64,000 nt of DNA, taken from assembly GCF_000943565.1 (NCBI RefSeq), contig NZ_JTDW01000005.1:124001-188000 (forward strand), in the 5' to 3' direction. This DNA comes from Neotamlana sedimentorum. Lineage in GTDB: Bacteria > Bacteroidota > Bacteroidia > Flavobacteriales > Flavobacteriaceae. The position numbers and the translations under genes are program-made. How positions within the stretch are numbered: position 1 is the stretch's first letter; each line of letters opens with the position of its first letter. The notes beneath the pieces are model-generated. The model searched no databases and was not told the DNA's origin. It was given only the letters and a program-made list of their open reading frames with translations. Below, one piece after another: positions 45,087 through 54,102 of this stretch.

Positions 45087-47015
45087 TTATATTTTTAAAC
45101 CCAGGGGGCTCTTTTTGGTATTTTCATTTAACTGTATTTTATCTATGATAGTTTTTGTATTCAGCCTTATTTGATTAACAGCAGTTGAGGGGATTTTTAT
45201 GTCTTTATTCAATATAGCTTTTGCAGTTGCCAAGGCTTTTTTGTTCTGTCCGCTTTCTTCATATAGTTTTATCAACAAATACAAAGGATAAAACCGAGCT
45301 GGTATCATATTAGCCGCATGCCTATAAGCTTGCTCCGCTTTCTTATATTGTTTAAGGTTTTTATAGGAGTCGCCCAAAGTAATTTCAAGGCCGTTAATAT
45401 TTATATGTGTTTTGGCTCTTTGAACTATACTTACTGCTTCTAAATCTTGACCATAATAAGACAATGCCTTTCCATAGTCCATTAAAAAATCACCATCGTT
45501 TTTAAATAATGGGTACACTTCTTTAAAGCCATTTATAGCACTTTCATAATCTCGGTAATCATAACTCCTAATTGCATAGTCCCAAACTTTAAACCCAGCA
45601 TGTAACTTAATCACTAAATCAGTGGCTTTTACAATAGATAAACCGATAATAATTATCACTAAATACTTAATGGGTGAAAGTTCAAAATTTGTTTTAGTTT
45701 GTTTTAATAATGTAATTTTTTTACTGTCGAGATTAGCAGCCATAGCCACAAGACAAACCAATATAATTTTAATGGGGAGTATAGTCATAGGATAAGAAAA
45801 CAAACCAAAAACACTTACAGTTAATAAACTTGTTTTAACTACAATAAGGAGGTTTTTATTTTTTTTAGTTGTTACTGTCCTATACAGGCTATATAAAACA
45901 ATAACAAGCAACCCCAGACCTATTAAACCATTTTCAGACACAAATTGAATAAAGGCATTAAAGGCATAATAGACACCATCAGCGACCAGTACCTCTGGAG
46001 TGTCTCCGTTTTCAGCAAAATAGTGCGCTTGATAATTCATATAATGCGCTTTAAACCTATCGAACCCCACGCCAAAAAAAGGATGGTCTTTTATCATTTT
46101 TGTGGTGATTTTCCAAATAAACAAGCGTCCATCTGACGACCCTTTTTTTATGTGATAAATCCCAAATAAACCTAAACCTAGAATTATAAAGAGGATTGCT
46201 ATAAGAAGTCTTTTTTTGAGTACCGTAGTTTTATTTAGTATATTTTTTAAAACACGATATCTAAACTCTAATAAAATGGCACTACTGATTAAAACCGCCA
46301 GCCATGATGCTCTCGATTGGGTTGCTGGGAGGACGAGCGCTATGGAAACAATCCCAATAAGAGGGACGTATTCTAAAACATAACGAATACCAGTTTTACC
46401 AAATGGGGAGGATTTATTTTCTAATAGCAAAGTTTGTTTAAGAATAAATTCCTTAAATAGATACGTGCCTAAAGCTATAGACCAAACTGCTGCTAAAAAC
46501 CCAGCATATGGCCCTGGGTTAAAAAAGCTACCTGTTATTTTAAATCCATTATGATTAGACCTATAAAAGTCCAATAGCTGTAAACTGCCGTAACCAGCCT
46601 GAATTATTCCTGAAAGTGTTATTGCCAACAAAAGCCAAACAAAGCTGTTAAAATACAGCCGCCTTAGTATCACATATAAAACACTTAGTCCTAATAATTC
46701 TATATACCGAATAGAGAATCCATAATTAGGTTGAAAAAAATACCTATTGACACTGACGAATATTAATAGAAGAGTAAGAAGAACGTCTAACCTCGAAACC
46801 TTAAACACTAGTAACTTACTATTATCACTGATCATTTGAAGCATACAAAATCCAAGTGTAATGATGAGTGCATACAGAAAAAAGATGGTTTTTGAGGTTA
46901 TAGTAGAATTATTATAATCAGCATAATCTACTGAAGGAATAAATAAAAACAATAGAAAAAGAGCGAATAACACCCCTTTATAAAACAAACTATAATTTTT
47001 AAACAAATCCATCAA
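45087..47015 (-). CDS. O-antigen ligase-like multi-pass membrane protein with TPR domain
   Basis: 642 residues. Residues about 10-480 contain some 12-14 membrane helices. The Wzy_C/O-antigen-ligase-type periplasmic segment includes LPATQSRASWLAVLIS, then KMIKDHPFFGVGFDRFKAHYMNYQAHYF with Arg/His residues. The C-terminal 140 residues are TPR-like (KEVYPLFKNDGDFLMDYGKALSYYGQ, ITLGDSYKNLKQYKKAEQAYRHA). This fusion occurs widely in Bacteroidota, often beside NVEAL peptides, where it may glycosylate or process them rather than ligate O-antigen. It is the first gene of the island operon. Confidence 0.78.
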   Translation of the reverse strand: MMDLFKNYSLFYKGVLFALFLLFLFIPSVDYADYNNSTITSKTIFFLYALIITLGFCMLQMISDNSKLLVFKVSRLDVLLTLLLIFVSVNRYFFQPNYGFSIRYIELLGLSVLYVILRRLYFNSFVWLLLAITLSGIIQAGYGSLQLLDFYRSNHNGFKITGSFFNPGPYAGFLAAVWSIALGTYLFKEFILKQTLLLENKSSPFGKTGIRYVLEYVPLIGIVSIALVLPATQSRASWLAVLISSAILLEFRYRVLKNILNKTTVLKKRLLIAILFIILGLGLFGIYHIKKGSSDGRLFIWKITTKMIKDHPFFGVGFDRFKAHYMNYQAHYFAENGDTPEVLVADGVYYAFNAFIQFVSENGLIGLGLLVIVLYSLYRTVTTKKNKNLLIVVKTSLLTVSVFGLFSYPMTILPIKIILVCLVAMAANLDSKKITLLKQTKTNFELSPIKYLVIIIIGLSIVKATDLVIKLHAGFKVWDYAIRSYDYRDYESAINGFKEVYPLFKNDGDFLMDYGKALSYYGQDLEAVSIVQRAKTHININGLEITLGDSYKNLKQYKKAEQAYRHAANMIPARFYPLYLLIKLYEESGQNKKALATAKAILNKDIKIPSTAVNQIRLNTKTIIDKIQLNENTKKSPLGLKI

Positions 47016-48014
47016 TACTATTTAAGATTATTATCGTGAATCATATAAAACTAACCCCGGATGGTTCAATTTTATAATCGAACCGGATTATTCGATTTAC
47101 GACTATCATTAATTTCAGAACTTACTTCGACCAAAAATGGATAGAAGAACAGAATTATTAATTATTGAGAGACTTATAGCTTCAAATCTATAATATTAAC
47201 ATATTTTATGATGTAAAATACGATTCAAATCATATAAATTATCTCTCATTTATACATTAAAACCATGTAATATCCCACAACAAACAAACAGCTTCTTAAA
47301 ATTTGGAATACACAATTAGGACCAGAGATATCTCGGAGATTCCACATCATTTCCTCTCTTATATTCAAACAGTCCCTTCTACTAGATAGTTTTACCAAAC
47401 TATTGTCAAACTCATACCTTTCATACTAGGCGAATTTTGACATACAAACACCATACTTCAGGGCTGCCTTAACTCTCCCATTCTACAAAAAAACCTTATC
47501 ACTTGATAACAAGACTTTTACTCTTATTTCAACCCTCTTTTTCTATGAATGTCCATTAAACAGACATCAAGCCTTACAAAGTTGTCTTTATAGGGCTTAT
47601 TAAGTTAGTTTGGCCATAATTTAGGAGAGTTTTCCCCCGGTAGAAAGTTGCCAATTACAAGAGCTTACTACCATAAAAAACTTCTATATCAGCATGATTG
47701 TAAAACTAAGGGGGAAAAGCAAGAGGGTAGCGTGCTAGCGCAACGCTACGCTTTCATTTGCTCTGTTAGGCCTAGGTTTATAAGGGTATATGAACAAAGT
47801 ATAATATCATCAAATCCCATTCTTTACGAAAAAAGCTCATCATCCCAATAAAACCGTTGATTTTTTAGTAAAAATCGGTCTATCAACAAAATTCCACCGA
47901 AAACACTACATAGTATTAGCTAGATAGATGATGCGCCAAGCCATTGAAAATGTCATTGACGACATCTATTACCTACGGTAATTTTACCCTACCTCTTTTG
48001 GCCGCGTATACCCT
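47016..48014. other. 1-kb gene-free stretch inside island A
   Basis: No convincing coding region, tRNA or repeat family is seen. The promoter of the island operon must lie near its left end, but no clear TAnnTTTG/TTG pair stands out. A short inverted repeat gtagcgt...acgctac near 47730 has a 9-nt spacer. The sequence may be debris of lost genes or a non-coding regulatory region. Confidence 0.45.
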
Positions 48015-48191
48015 TTAATCAGACGATATAAGATTTCTCATTTGATCTAAGCAAATACCTTCTTCTAACAGTACCAAGTTTTCACGAACTCTAAAATCCT
48101 TTTGATATCGGACGCCTTTTAAAAGCCGAGCAGGAAAAAATAAAACACTTAAAAAAGCTTCTCGAAAAGTAGTTAAGATTTTTTTCAACAT
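48015..48191 (-). CDS. Possible 58-aa small protein downstream of the integrase
   Basis: An ATG at 48191 opens 58 codons: MLKKILTTFREAFLSVLFFP then basic and acidic residues (LLKGVRYQKDFRVRENLVLLEEG). It has one amphipathic or membrane-associating helix. No family recognised. It lies just after the large hairpin that follows integrase A. It may be a real small accessory gene or a gene remnant. Confidence 0.35.
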   Translation of the reverse strand: MLKKILTTFREAFLSVLFFPARLLKGVRYQKDFRVRENLVLLEEGICLDQMRNLISSD

Positions 48192-48193
48192 AA

Positions 48194-48248
48194 AATTCCC
48201 TTTCAGCACGCTCCCGTCTTTTGGTGAGGAGCGCACTGAAAGGGAATT
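48194..48248 (-). terminator. Long hairpin downstream of integrase A
   Basis: Arms at 48194-48214 and 48228-48248 (aattccctttcagcacgctcc / ggagcgcactgaaagggaatt, 21 bp with a mismatched 2-bp step) around a 13-nt loop, 28 bp past the integrase stop on its strand. A T-run of four follows. Likely the integrase terminator; the length of the stem is unusual. Confidence 0.5.
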
Positions 48249-48275
48249 CTTTTTCGGCCTAAAAAATAATTGGTT

Positions 48276-49510
48276 TTATTGGGTACGTTCTTGTGGAGCT
48301 CCTGACTCCATTTCCAGTTTCCGTTCCAATAGCCTCATATCCTCACCTGTCTTTCTCTCCAATACCCGCGCATAGATCTGCGTGGTGCTTATCTTTTTAT
48401 GGCCCAGCAGCTTCGATACCGTTTCTATGGGCACGCCATTGCCCAAGGTCACGGTCGTTGCAAAGGTGTGCCTGGCAACGTGGAAGGTAAGGAGCTTTCT
48501 TATCCGGCATACATCGGCTATCTCCTTCAGGTACGAGTTGAGCTTTTGGTTCGATATGGTCGGGAACAGATTGTCACTTCCTGAATTGGATGGACGTTCC
48601 CTATATTTCCCGATGATGGCATGGGCTTTCGATAGTGGTGGCAGTCTTAACGCAACGCTAGTCTTTTCCCGTTTTAGGCACAGTCACTTTCCGCCATCAA
48701 TACCCACGGTCAGGTTTTCCGTAGTCAGGTTCATCACATCTTTATACGACAGCCCCGTATAGCAGCTGAACACGAACAAATCCTTTATCAGTTGCAATCT
48801 GGTTATTTCAAAATTCTTGATTTCGATACTGGCCAACTCTTCCTTGCTAAGGAAGTCATGTTCCTTTTTTTCATACTTCTCTTCAAATTTCAAGAACGGT
48901 CCTTTTCAAGCCATTCCATTTTATAGGCCAAACTGACCATTTTGCGCAGCCGCTCGATGTTCTTCATAACCGTATTATTCCCCATCGATTTTTGTTCCTT
49001 CAGAAAACGTTCAAAATCGATGATGAATCTGTACCCCAGTTCGGACAAGAATATATCGGTCGTCCCGTGCTTTTGTTTCAAAAAGGCGAATATGTACTTG
49101 TGGGTGGTAAAATAGTTCTTTTGGGTGCCCCACCTTAAGGTTTCTTTCATGTGGGTATTGTGGTGCTCGAAAATATCGGAAAGGGAGTGACGGCTTTCGC
49201 CGTTTCCCATGAAGTGGGACTTAACGATACTGGCCGTGACCAGTCTGTTCTCGTTCTGGAGCTTTTGGTAGATCTCGAAAAGACGGGCATTGACCTGTTC
49301 AATGTAATTGTTCATGGCCTTGGCCCCGCTACCGAGGCCTTTGAGCCTGCTCCTTCCGGAATCCCAGTCCGAAATAGACACTTTCCGTTTTAGGGAGAGT
49401 TCGGCCCGTTTTCCGTTTACGGTGATCCGGGCATAAAGTGGTGCTTTTCCGTTTTTTGCACTGGCCTGTTTAAGCCAGTACAGTACGGCGAATGTGCTTT
49501 GGGTTTTCAT
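48276..49510 (-). pseudogene. Decayed tyrosine recombinase/integrase A of the island
   Basis: Integrase of about 410 residues that would insert the island at tRNA-Pro. N-terminal part from MKTQSTFAVLYWLKQASAKN is intact to LAYKMEWLEKDRS. Loss of one C near 48900 shifts the frame (family KDPFLKFEEKY), and a second lesion is an in-frame TGA after GIDGGK at 48684-48686, where family members have Trp. Beyond it the frame is open through LPPLSKAHAIIGKYRE, LTFHVARHTFATTV and TTQIYARVLERKTGEDM. Catalytic Arg/His/Tyr blocks remain. The gene is visibly richer in G+C than the surrounding DNA, a sign of transfer. Confidence 0.85.
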
Positions 49511-49593
49511 ACGCTTTTGTTTTTAAAGTTGGACATTGAAAACAAAAGTCAAATCAAATGGTTCGGTTACCTTTTTTATGCGTTTTTGAAAGC

Positions 49594-49608
49594 GGTAACC
49601 GAATAGGT
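49594..49608 (+). repeat. Arm-type repeat, right end of island A
   Basis: Ggtaaccgaataggt, same as 34929-34943. A second related site tggttcggttacc lies at 49559-49571 in inverted orientation. Both are between integrase A and the att core, as expected for arm-type binding sites. Confidence 0.6.
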
Positions 49609-49657
49609 CACTTTTTTAACCAAATCAATTCAAATTAAATGATAGGTCCAAAAACAC

Positions 49658-49691
49658 AAAAACTTGATAATCATTCGATTACCAAGTTTTT
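49658..49691. repeat. Inverted repeat beside tRNA-Pro att core
   Basis: Arms aaaaacttgataatc and gattaccaagttttt (one mismatch) around attc, ending 22 bp before the att core at 49714. It parallels 34796-34829. It is downstream of the tRNA on the minus strand and may serve as its terminator. Confidence 0.6.
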
Positions 49692-49713
49692 GATGCTCAT
49701 TGATTTGTTAAAA

Positions 49714-49730
49714 AGTCGGGGTGGCAGGAT
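49714..49730 (+). mobile_element. att core at the 3' end of tRNA-Pro
   Basis: Agtcggggtggcaggat: 15 bp are the 3' end of tRNA-Pro and 2 bp are downstream. The identical sequence at 34852-34868 closes the other end of island A. Integration keeps the tRNA complete. Confidence 0.8.
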
Positions 49731-49790
49731 TCGAACCTGCGACCTCCGCGTCCCAAACGCGGCGCGATAACCGGGCTACGCTACACCCCG
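49716..49790 (-). tRNA. tRNA-Pro (anticodon TGG)
   Basis: Minus-strand cloverleaf of 75 nt starting CGGGGTGTAGCGTAGCCC. The anticodon stem is CGCGTTTGGGACGCG with TGG in the loop, the T arm holds GGTTCGAATCC, and the acceptor end is CACCCCG with discriminator A. No CCA is encoded. Its 3' end is the integration target of the island. Confidence 0.95.
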
Positions 49791-49810
49791 ATTAATGGTT
49801 ATCAATTTTG

Positions 49811-49894
49811 CGGAGAGACCGGGACTCGAACCCGGGCAACACTTACGCGTTGACAGATTAGCAATCTGCTCCATTACCACTCTGGCACCTCTCC
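49811..49894 (-). tRNA. tRNA-Ser (anticodon GCT)
   Basis: Minus-strand long-variable-arm tRNA of about 84 nt. It opens GGAGAGGTGCCAGAGTGG, has the anticodon arm CAGATTGCTAATCTG with GCT, a variable arm, the T arm GGGTTCGAGTCCC, and the acceptor end CTCTCC plus discriminator G. It lies 20 bp upstream of tRNA-Pro on the same strand, so both are likely one transcript. Confidence 0.95.
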
Positions 49895-49987
49895 TATTCT
49901 TTTTAAGAACTTCGCAATAAATTTGCGGTTGCAAATGTAACTTTTACTTAACAGTTGCGCAACTATTTTTATTTATTTTTTTAAAAA

Positions 49988-52039
49988 TTATTCTGGATAT
50001 TCAATTCTTAAATGGTAAATGTTTGCTAGCTTGTGTTTTAGTACTTTTTTAATTGATTGAATTTCTTTAAAAGTAATATTAGCATTTAAAAATTGTTCCG
50101 CTTCTATTTGTTTATTAATAATATTCTCAACAAAAGCTTCTATTTTTGTAGTTGTAGGTTCCTTTATACTTTTGGAGGCTGCCTCAACACTATCGCACAT
50201 CATTAAAATAGCAGTTTCTTTAGTAAAGGGTTTTGGTCCTGGATAACTAAAATCTAATTTATTAGTATCTTCTGGTAAAGCCTTTTTTTCTTGAGCATAA
50301 AAATAATATACTAAGCTCGTACCATGATGGGTACGAATAAAATCTATGACACGATCTGGTAGATTGTATTTTCGAGCAATTTCAATGCCATTTATAACGT
50401 GATTTACTATTATCTCTGCGCTTTCTTTATTCGATAATTCTTGATGCGGATTGATTCCTGTAGATTGATTTTCGGTAAAATACGTCGGGTTTTTCATTTT
50501 ACCTATGTCGTGATACAAGGCACCAACACGTGCCAACATCGCATTTGCTCCTATTTCGTTCGCACTGGCTTCAGCTAAATTAGCAACATTTAAAGAGTGA
50601 TGAAATGTTCCTGGTGCTTTGTTCGATAGTTCTTTAAGTAACTTCGAATTTGTATCAGACAATTCTAACAAGGATACATCCGATACCAAACCAAACAATT
50701 TTTCGTAAGCATAAATTAAGGGCTGTACAAACAACGTTGCTAATCCGCATAAAATAAACCAAATAAAAGTTTCCCATTTTAACTCGGTAATACTGCCTTC
50801 ATGAATTACAAAAAAAGCAAAATATGCAATAATGTAAATGAAGGTTATTTGCCCAACAGAAATAAATAAATTAGCTCGCTTATAAAGCTCGGAAACTGTT
50901 AATATGGTTACAATACCGGCTATAATTTGTAAAAACATGTACTCGTAGCTGTTTGGCACAATAAACCCAAGTAACAAAACGGTTAGTACATGCGCAAACA
51001 AACCTAAGCGTGCATCGAAAAAGGCTTTAAAAACCAAAGGTAAAACACAAATAGGAACAACATAAATGTATTTTGAATTGTAATTAACAACCATAGTCGA
51101 TATTGAAATAATCAAAGCTATATTAAAAAATATAAAAGTCACTTTCGTGTTATCATCAAAAACAGCCATACGGTATTTTTGTAAAAAAAGCAGCAGCATT
51201 AATAGGGCCAACGCCACTAAAACAGTGTATGCAATTAAAACCCATATGTAATTAGATTTATTCCAAACCTGCGACTCGTACTCCTGCTGCAAGGATTTTA
51301 AGATTTGGTAGGTATCTTCATCAACAACTTCTCCTTTCGAAACGATAAGCGTTTCTTTGGCTATACTGCCACGCGTAAACGAAATTTTATTAAGCTCATC
51401 GGCCTTCACTTTATTTGTAAAAGAGCTATCGAAAACTAAATTAGGCTCAACTAAATCAAAAAATAAAGCTGTAAACTGGGTTTTATAATTTGATAAACTA
51501 TAACCTTTTAAAATCTTATTAATAATGGTCGATACATCGTCTTGACGAATTAAATTGGGAATAAAACCATCCTTTACTTGCTCACGATTATTCAGTAAAA
51601 CAATTTGCCTTTCGGCGGAAAAATCATGATTTCCCTTTAAAATACCGTAATCGTATAAATGATTAATTATTTCGTTCCCAACTTTTTTTAATTTCATTAA
51701 ATCTGAAGCAGAAATCGAATCGCTAAAAACTTCCTTAAATTGTTTTTCAAAGGCGCTTTCAACTTTGATTTTAACGGTATAATCTACATCAACATACAAC
51801 GGAATTTGAGCTTCAACCTGCTCCTTTTCTGCTACAATTTCTGCATCGGTTTTCTTTATTGCAAAATCAAATGGTGCTTGTAAGTTTTCAGATTGCCAAG
51901 GTTTTCCTTTCTCGAAATCGTATTTAAACTTTCCAGTCTTCGGAAATAAATAAACAATAAAAAATGTAGTTGCAACAAACAATAGCGCTTTATAAATTAA
52001 GGCATGGTTTCTGTAAAGTTTGTTTATAAAATCTTTCAT
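49988..52039 (-). CDS. pgpH: 7TM-HD phosphohydrolase (PgpH-type, c-di-AMP phosphodiesterase family)
   Basis: 683-residue membrane protein. One N-terminal helix (about 15-33) is followed by a large extracytoplasmic 7TMR-HDED domain to about 260. Seven membrane helices run to about 455, and then the cytoplasmic HD domain. Metal ligands include His481 (HSLNVANLAEA), His510-Asp511 (LYHDIGKMKNP) and the HHG motif near HGTSLVYYFY. Related PgpH proteins degrade c-di-AMP; substrate here is by family. The gene is upstream of the tRNA pair on the same strand and probably core. Confidence 0.88.
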   Translation of the reverse strand: MKDFINKLYRNHALIYKALLFVATTFFIVYLFPKTGKFKYDFEKGKPWQSENLQAPFDFAIKKTDAEIVAEKEQVEAQIPLYVDVDYTVKIKVESAFEKQFKEVFSDSISASDLMKLKKVGNEIINHLYDYGILKGNHDFSAERQIVLLNNREQVKDGFIPNLIRQDDVSTIINKILKGYSLSNYKTQFTALFFDLVEPNLVFDSSFTNKVKADELNKISFTRGSIAKETLIVSKGEVVDEDTYQILKSLQQEYESQVWNKSNYIWVLIAYTVLVALALLMLLLFLQKYRMAVFDDNTKVTFIFFNIALIISISTMVVNYNSKYIYVVPICVLPLVFKAFFDARLGLFAHVLTVLLLGFIVPNSYEYMFLQIIAGIVTILTVSELYKRANLFISVGQITFIYIIAYFAFFVIHEGSITELKWETFIWFILCGLATLFVQPLIYAYEKLFGLVSDVSLLELSDTNSKLLKELSNKAPGTFHHSLNVANLAEASANEIGANAMLARVGALYHDIGKMKNPTYFTENQSTGINPHQELSNKESAEIIVNHVINGIEIARKYNLPDRVIDFIRTHHGTSLVYYFYAQEKKALPEDTNKLDFSYPGPKPFTKETAILMMCDSVEAASKSIKEPTTTKIEAFVENIINKQIEAEQFLNANITFKEIQSIKKVLKHKLANIYHLRIEYPE

Positions 52040-52166
52040 TTAGTATTAAGTGTAAATCAAATGTAATAAAATTATAACCTTATACCGCGTTTTATATTCA
52101 ACTTATAGCTTATTTATCTCTTAAAAAAACCTTATTTTCGCGAGTACTAAACTATACATTTAGCTC

Positions 52167-53345
52167 ATGAATAACGAAGTCGTAATAGTATCTGCAGCAA
52201 GAACACCAATTGGTAGTTTTTTGGGAGCACTATCTACAATACCGGCGCCAAAATTAGGTGCCATTGCGATAAAAGGAGCGCTCGATAAAATTAATTTAAA
52301 TCCCAATTTGGTAAACGAGGTTTTAATGGGACATGTGGTTCAAGCCGGATCAGGACAAGCGCCTGCTCGACAAGCCGCTATTTTTGCTGGAATACCAGAT
52401 ACCGTGCCTTGTACAACCCTAAACAAAGTTTGCGCTTCGGGAATGAAAGCGGTTATACAAGCGGCACAAAGTATTGCTTTAGGCGATGCCGAAATTATTG
52501 TAGCCGGCGGCATGGAGAACATGAGTTTAATACCGCATTATTTTAATGCGCGAACAGGAAAAAAGTTTGGCTCTGCAACCCTTGAAGATGGCATGCAAAA
52601 AGATGGTTTAGTTGATGTGTACAACCAAAATGCCATGGGTGTTTGTGCCGATGCTTGTGCCAAAGAATATAATTTTACTCGAGAAGATCAAGATGCTTAC
52701 GCCATACAATCTTATAAACGTTCGGCCGAAGCTTGGGCTGATGGAAAATTTAACAACGAAGTTGTTCCTGTTGAAGTACCACAACGTCGAGGTGAACCTA
52801 TTGTAGTAAGTCAAGACGAAGAATTTACCAACGTAAAACTCGATAAAATACCAACGTTACGTCCGGCATTTTCAAAAGACGGAACTGTAACGGCAGCAAA
52901 CGCTTCAACCATAAACGACGGTGCTGGAGCTGTTGTGCTAATGAGTAAACAAAAAGCAAACGAATTAGGACTAAAACCTTTAGCCACCATAAAAAGTTAT
53001 GCCGATGCAGCGCACGAACCTCAATGGTTTACTACAGCGCCCGCCAAAGCATTACCAAAGGCCTTAGAAAAAGCGAATTTAAATATTGAAGATGTTGATT
53101 ACTTTGAATTTAACGAAGCATTTTCTGTAGTTGGTTTGGCTAATATGAAAATTTTAGAATTAGCTAATGCCAACGTAAACGTAAATGGTGGCGCAGTTTC
53201 ACTTGGGCATCCATTAGGCTGTTCGGGTGTTAGAATTTTAATAACTTTACTTAACGTATTAAATCAAAATAATGCCAAAATTGGTGCCGCAGCTATTTGT
53301 AATGGTGGTGGTGGCGCTTCGGCAGTTATTATAGAACGAAATTAA
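52167..53345 (+). CDS. Acetyl-CoA C-acetyltransferase (thiolase)
   Basis: Cytosolic thiolase of 392 residues that condenses or splits acetyl-CoA/acetoacetyl-CoA. The nucleophile Cys89 lies in [12 protein letters not shown]. The C-terminal catalytic His is in GHPLGCSG near 348, and the second Cys near 378 is in [18 protein letters not shown] matches the conserved strand. Its start lies 127 bp from the divergent pgpH gene. Whether it acts in synthesis or beta-oxidation is not evident. Confidence 0.93.
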   Translation: MNNEVVIVSAARTPIGSFLGALSTIPAPKLGAIAIKGALDKINLNPNLVNEVLMGHVVQAGSGQAPARQAAIFAGIPDTVPCTTLNKVCASGMKAVIQAAQSIALGDAEIIVAGGMENMSLIPHYFNARTGKKFGSATLEDGMQKDGLVDVYNQNAMGVCADACAKEYNFTREDQDAYAIQSYKRSAEAWADGKFNNEVVPVEVPQRRGEPIVVSQDEEFTNVKLDKIPTLRPAFSKDGTVTAANASTINDGAGAVVLMSKQKANELGLKPLATIKSYADAAHEPQWFTTAPAKALPKALEKANLNIEDVDYFEFNEAFSVVGLANMKILELANANVNVNGGAVSLGHPLGCSGVRILITLLNVLNQNNAKIGAAAICNGGGGASAVIIERN

Positions 53346-53350
53346 TTTAA

Positions 53351-54100
53351 ATGCAGTACGGAATTTGTAATTTAAGCATTGTACCGCTTAGAAGCGAAGC
53401 TTCAGATAAAAGTGAACTTATCTCCCAAGTGTTGTACGGTGATATTTTTAAAATTATTGAACCTAGAAAAAAGTGGAGTAAAATCCGTTTAGCTTTCGAT
53501 AAATATGAAGGTTGGATTGATAATAAACAATACTTCTTATTAAACGAAGACCAATATAAGTCAATTAAAACCGAAAATCCTATATTAACTTCAGACTTAG
53601 TTGAATTTATAGAAGACAAAAACAATCAACTACACCCAATTGTTATGGGATCTTCACTTAACGGACTTGCTATTTTAAACCATAGTTACGAAGGCAATAG
53701 CACCAACAAGAAATCACCTAAAGCAAACCTTTTAAATACAGCATTTTTATATTTAAATGCACCATATCTTTGGGGAGGAAAAACAACATTTGGCATTGAT
53801 TGTTCTGGTTTTACCCAAATGGTTTATAAATTAAACGGTTACAAATTACTGCGCGACGCATCGCAACAAGCTACTCAAGGTGAAGCTTTAAGTTTTATTG
53901 AAGAAAGCGAACCTGGAGATTTAGCTTTTTTCGATAATGATGAAGGTATAATAACTCATGTTGGTATTATAATGCCTAATAATTACATTATTCATGCACA
54001 TGGTAAAGTACGAATTGATAGAATTGACCATTCTGGAATATACAATGTGGATACTAAAACACATTCGCATAAATTGAGGGTTATTAAAAAAGTGATATAA
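53351..54100 (+). CDS. NlpC/P60 peptidase with SH3-like N-terminus
   Basis: 249-residue peptidoglycan hydrolase, cleaving near the gamma-D-Glu-meso-Dap bond by family. N-terminal SH3-like region (about 5-75, VPLRSEASDKSELISQVLYGD and KWSKIRLAFDKYEGWID). C-terminal NlpC/P60 domain with the catalytic Cys in FGIDCSGFTQMVYK, His in ITHVGIIMPN and a third polar residue in NYIIHAHGKVRID. No signal peptide is visible. It starts 5 bp after thiolase. Confidence 0.9.
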   Translation: MQYGICNLSIVPLRSEASDKSELISQVLYGDIFKIIEPRKKWSKIRLAFDKYEGWIDNKQYFLLNEDQYKSIKTENPILTSDLVEFIEDKNNQLHPIVMGSSLNGLAILNHSYEGNSTNKKSPKANLLNTAFLYLNAPYLWGGKTTFGIDCSGFTQMVYKLNGYKLLRDASQQATQGEALSFIEESEPGDLAFFDNDEGIITHVGIIMPNNYIIHAHGKVRIDRIDHSGIYNVDTKTHSHKLRVIKKVI

Positions 54101-54102
54101 AT

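Larger units (their letters stand above)
34869..49713 (-). mobile_element. Genomic island A integrated at tRNA-Pro
   Basis: About 14.85 kb lying between the two 17-bp att cores. The right end has a decayed integrase A reading away from the tRNA, and both ends carry the 15-bp sequence ggtaaccgaataggt (34929 and 49594). All cargo genes are on the minus strand and form one operon of envelope proteins. No mobilisation, relaxase or conjugation genes are present, so it is a non-conjugative, integrase-defective island. Confidence 0.75.

Noticed and set aside
47648-47851. 67-codon plus-strand frame in the gene-free stretch
   Set aside because: No family, start context or codon pattern like the neighbours; the strand is opposite to all island genes.
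47731-48664. Shared decamer cgcaacgcta at 47.7 and 48.65 kb as a repeat family
   Set aside because: Only two short copies; too short to be distinguished from chance.
48293-49393. Plus-strand open frames across integrase A
   Set aside because: They mirror the decayed integrase, whose motifs are clear on the minus strand.
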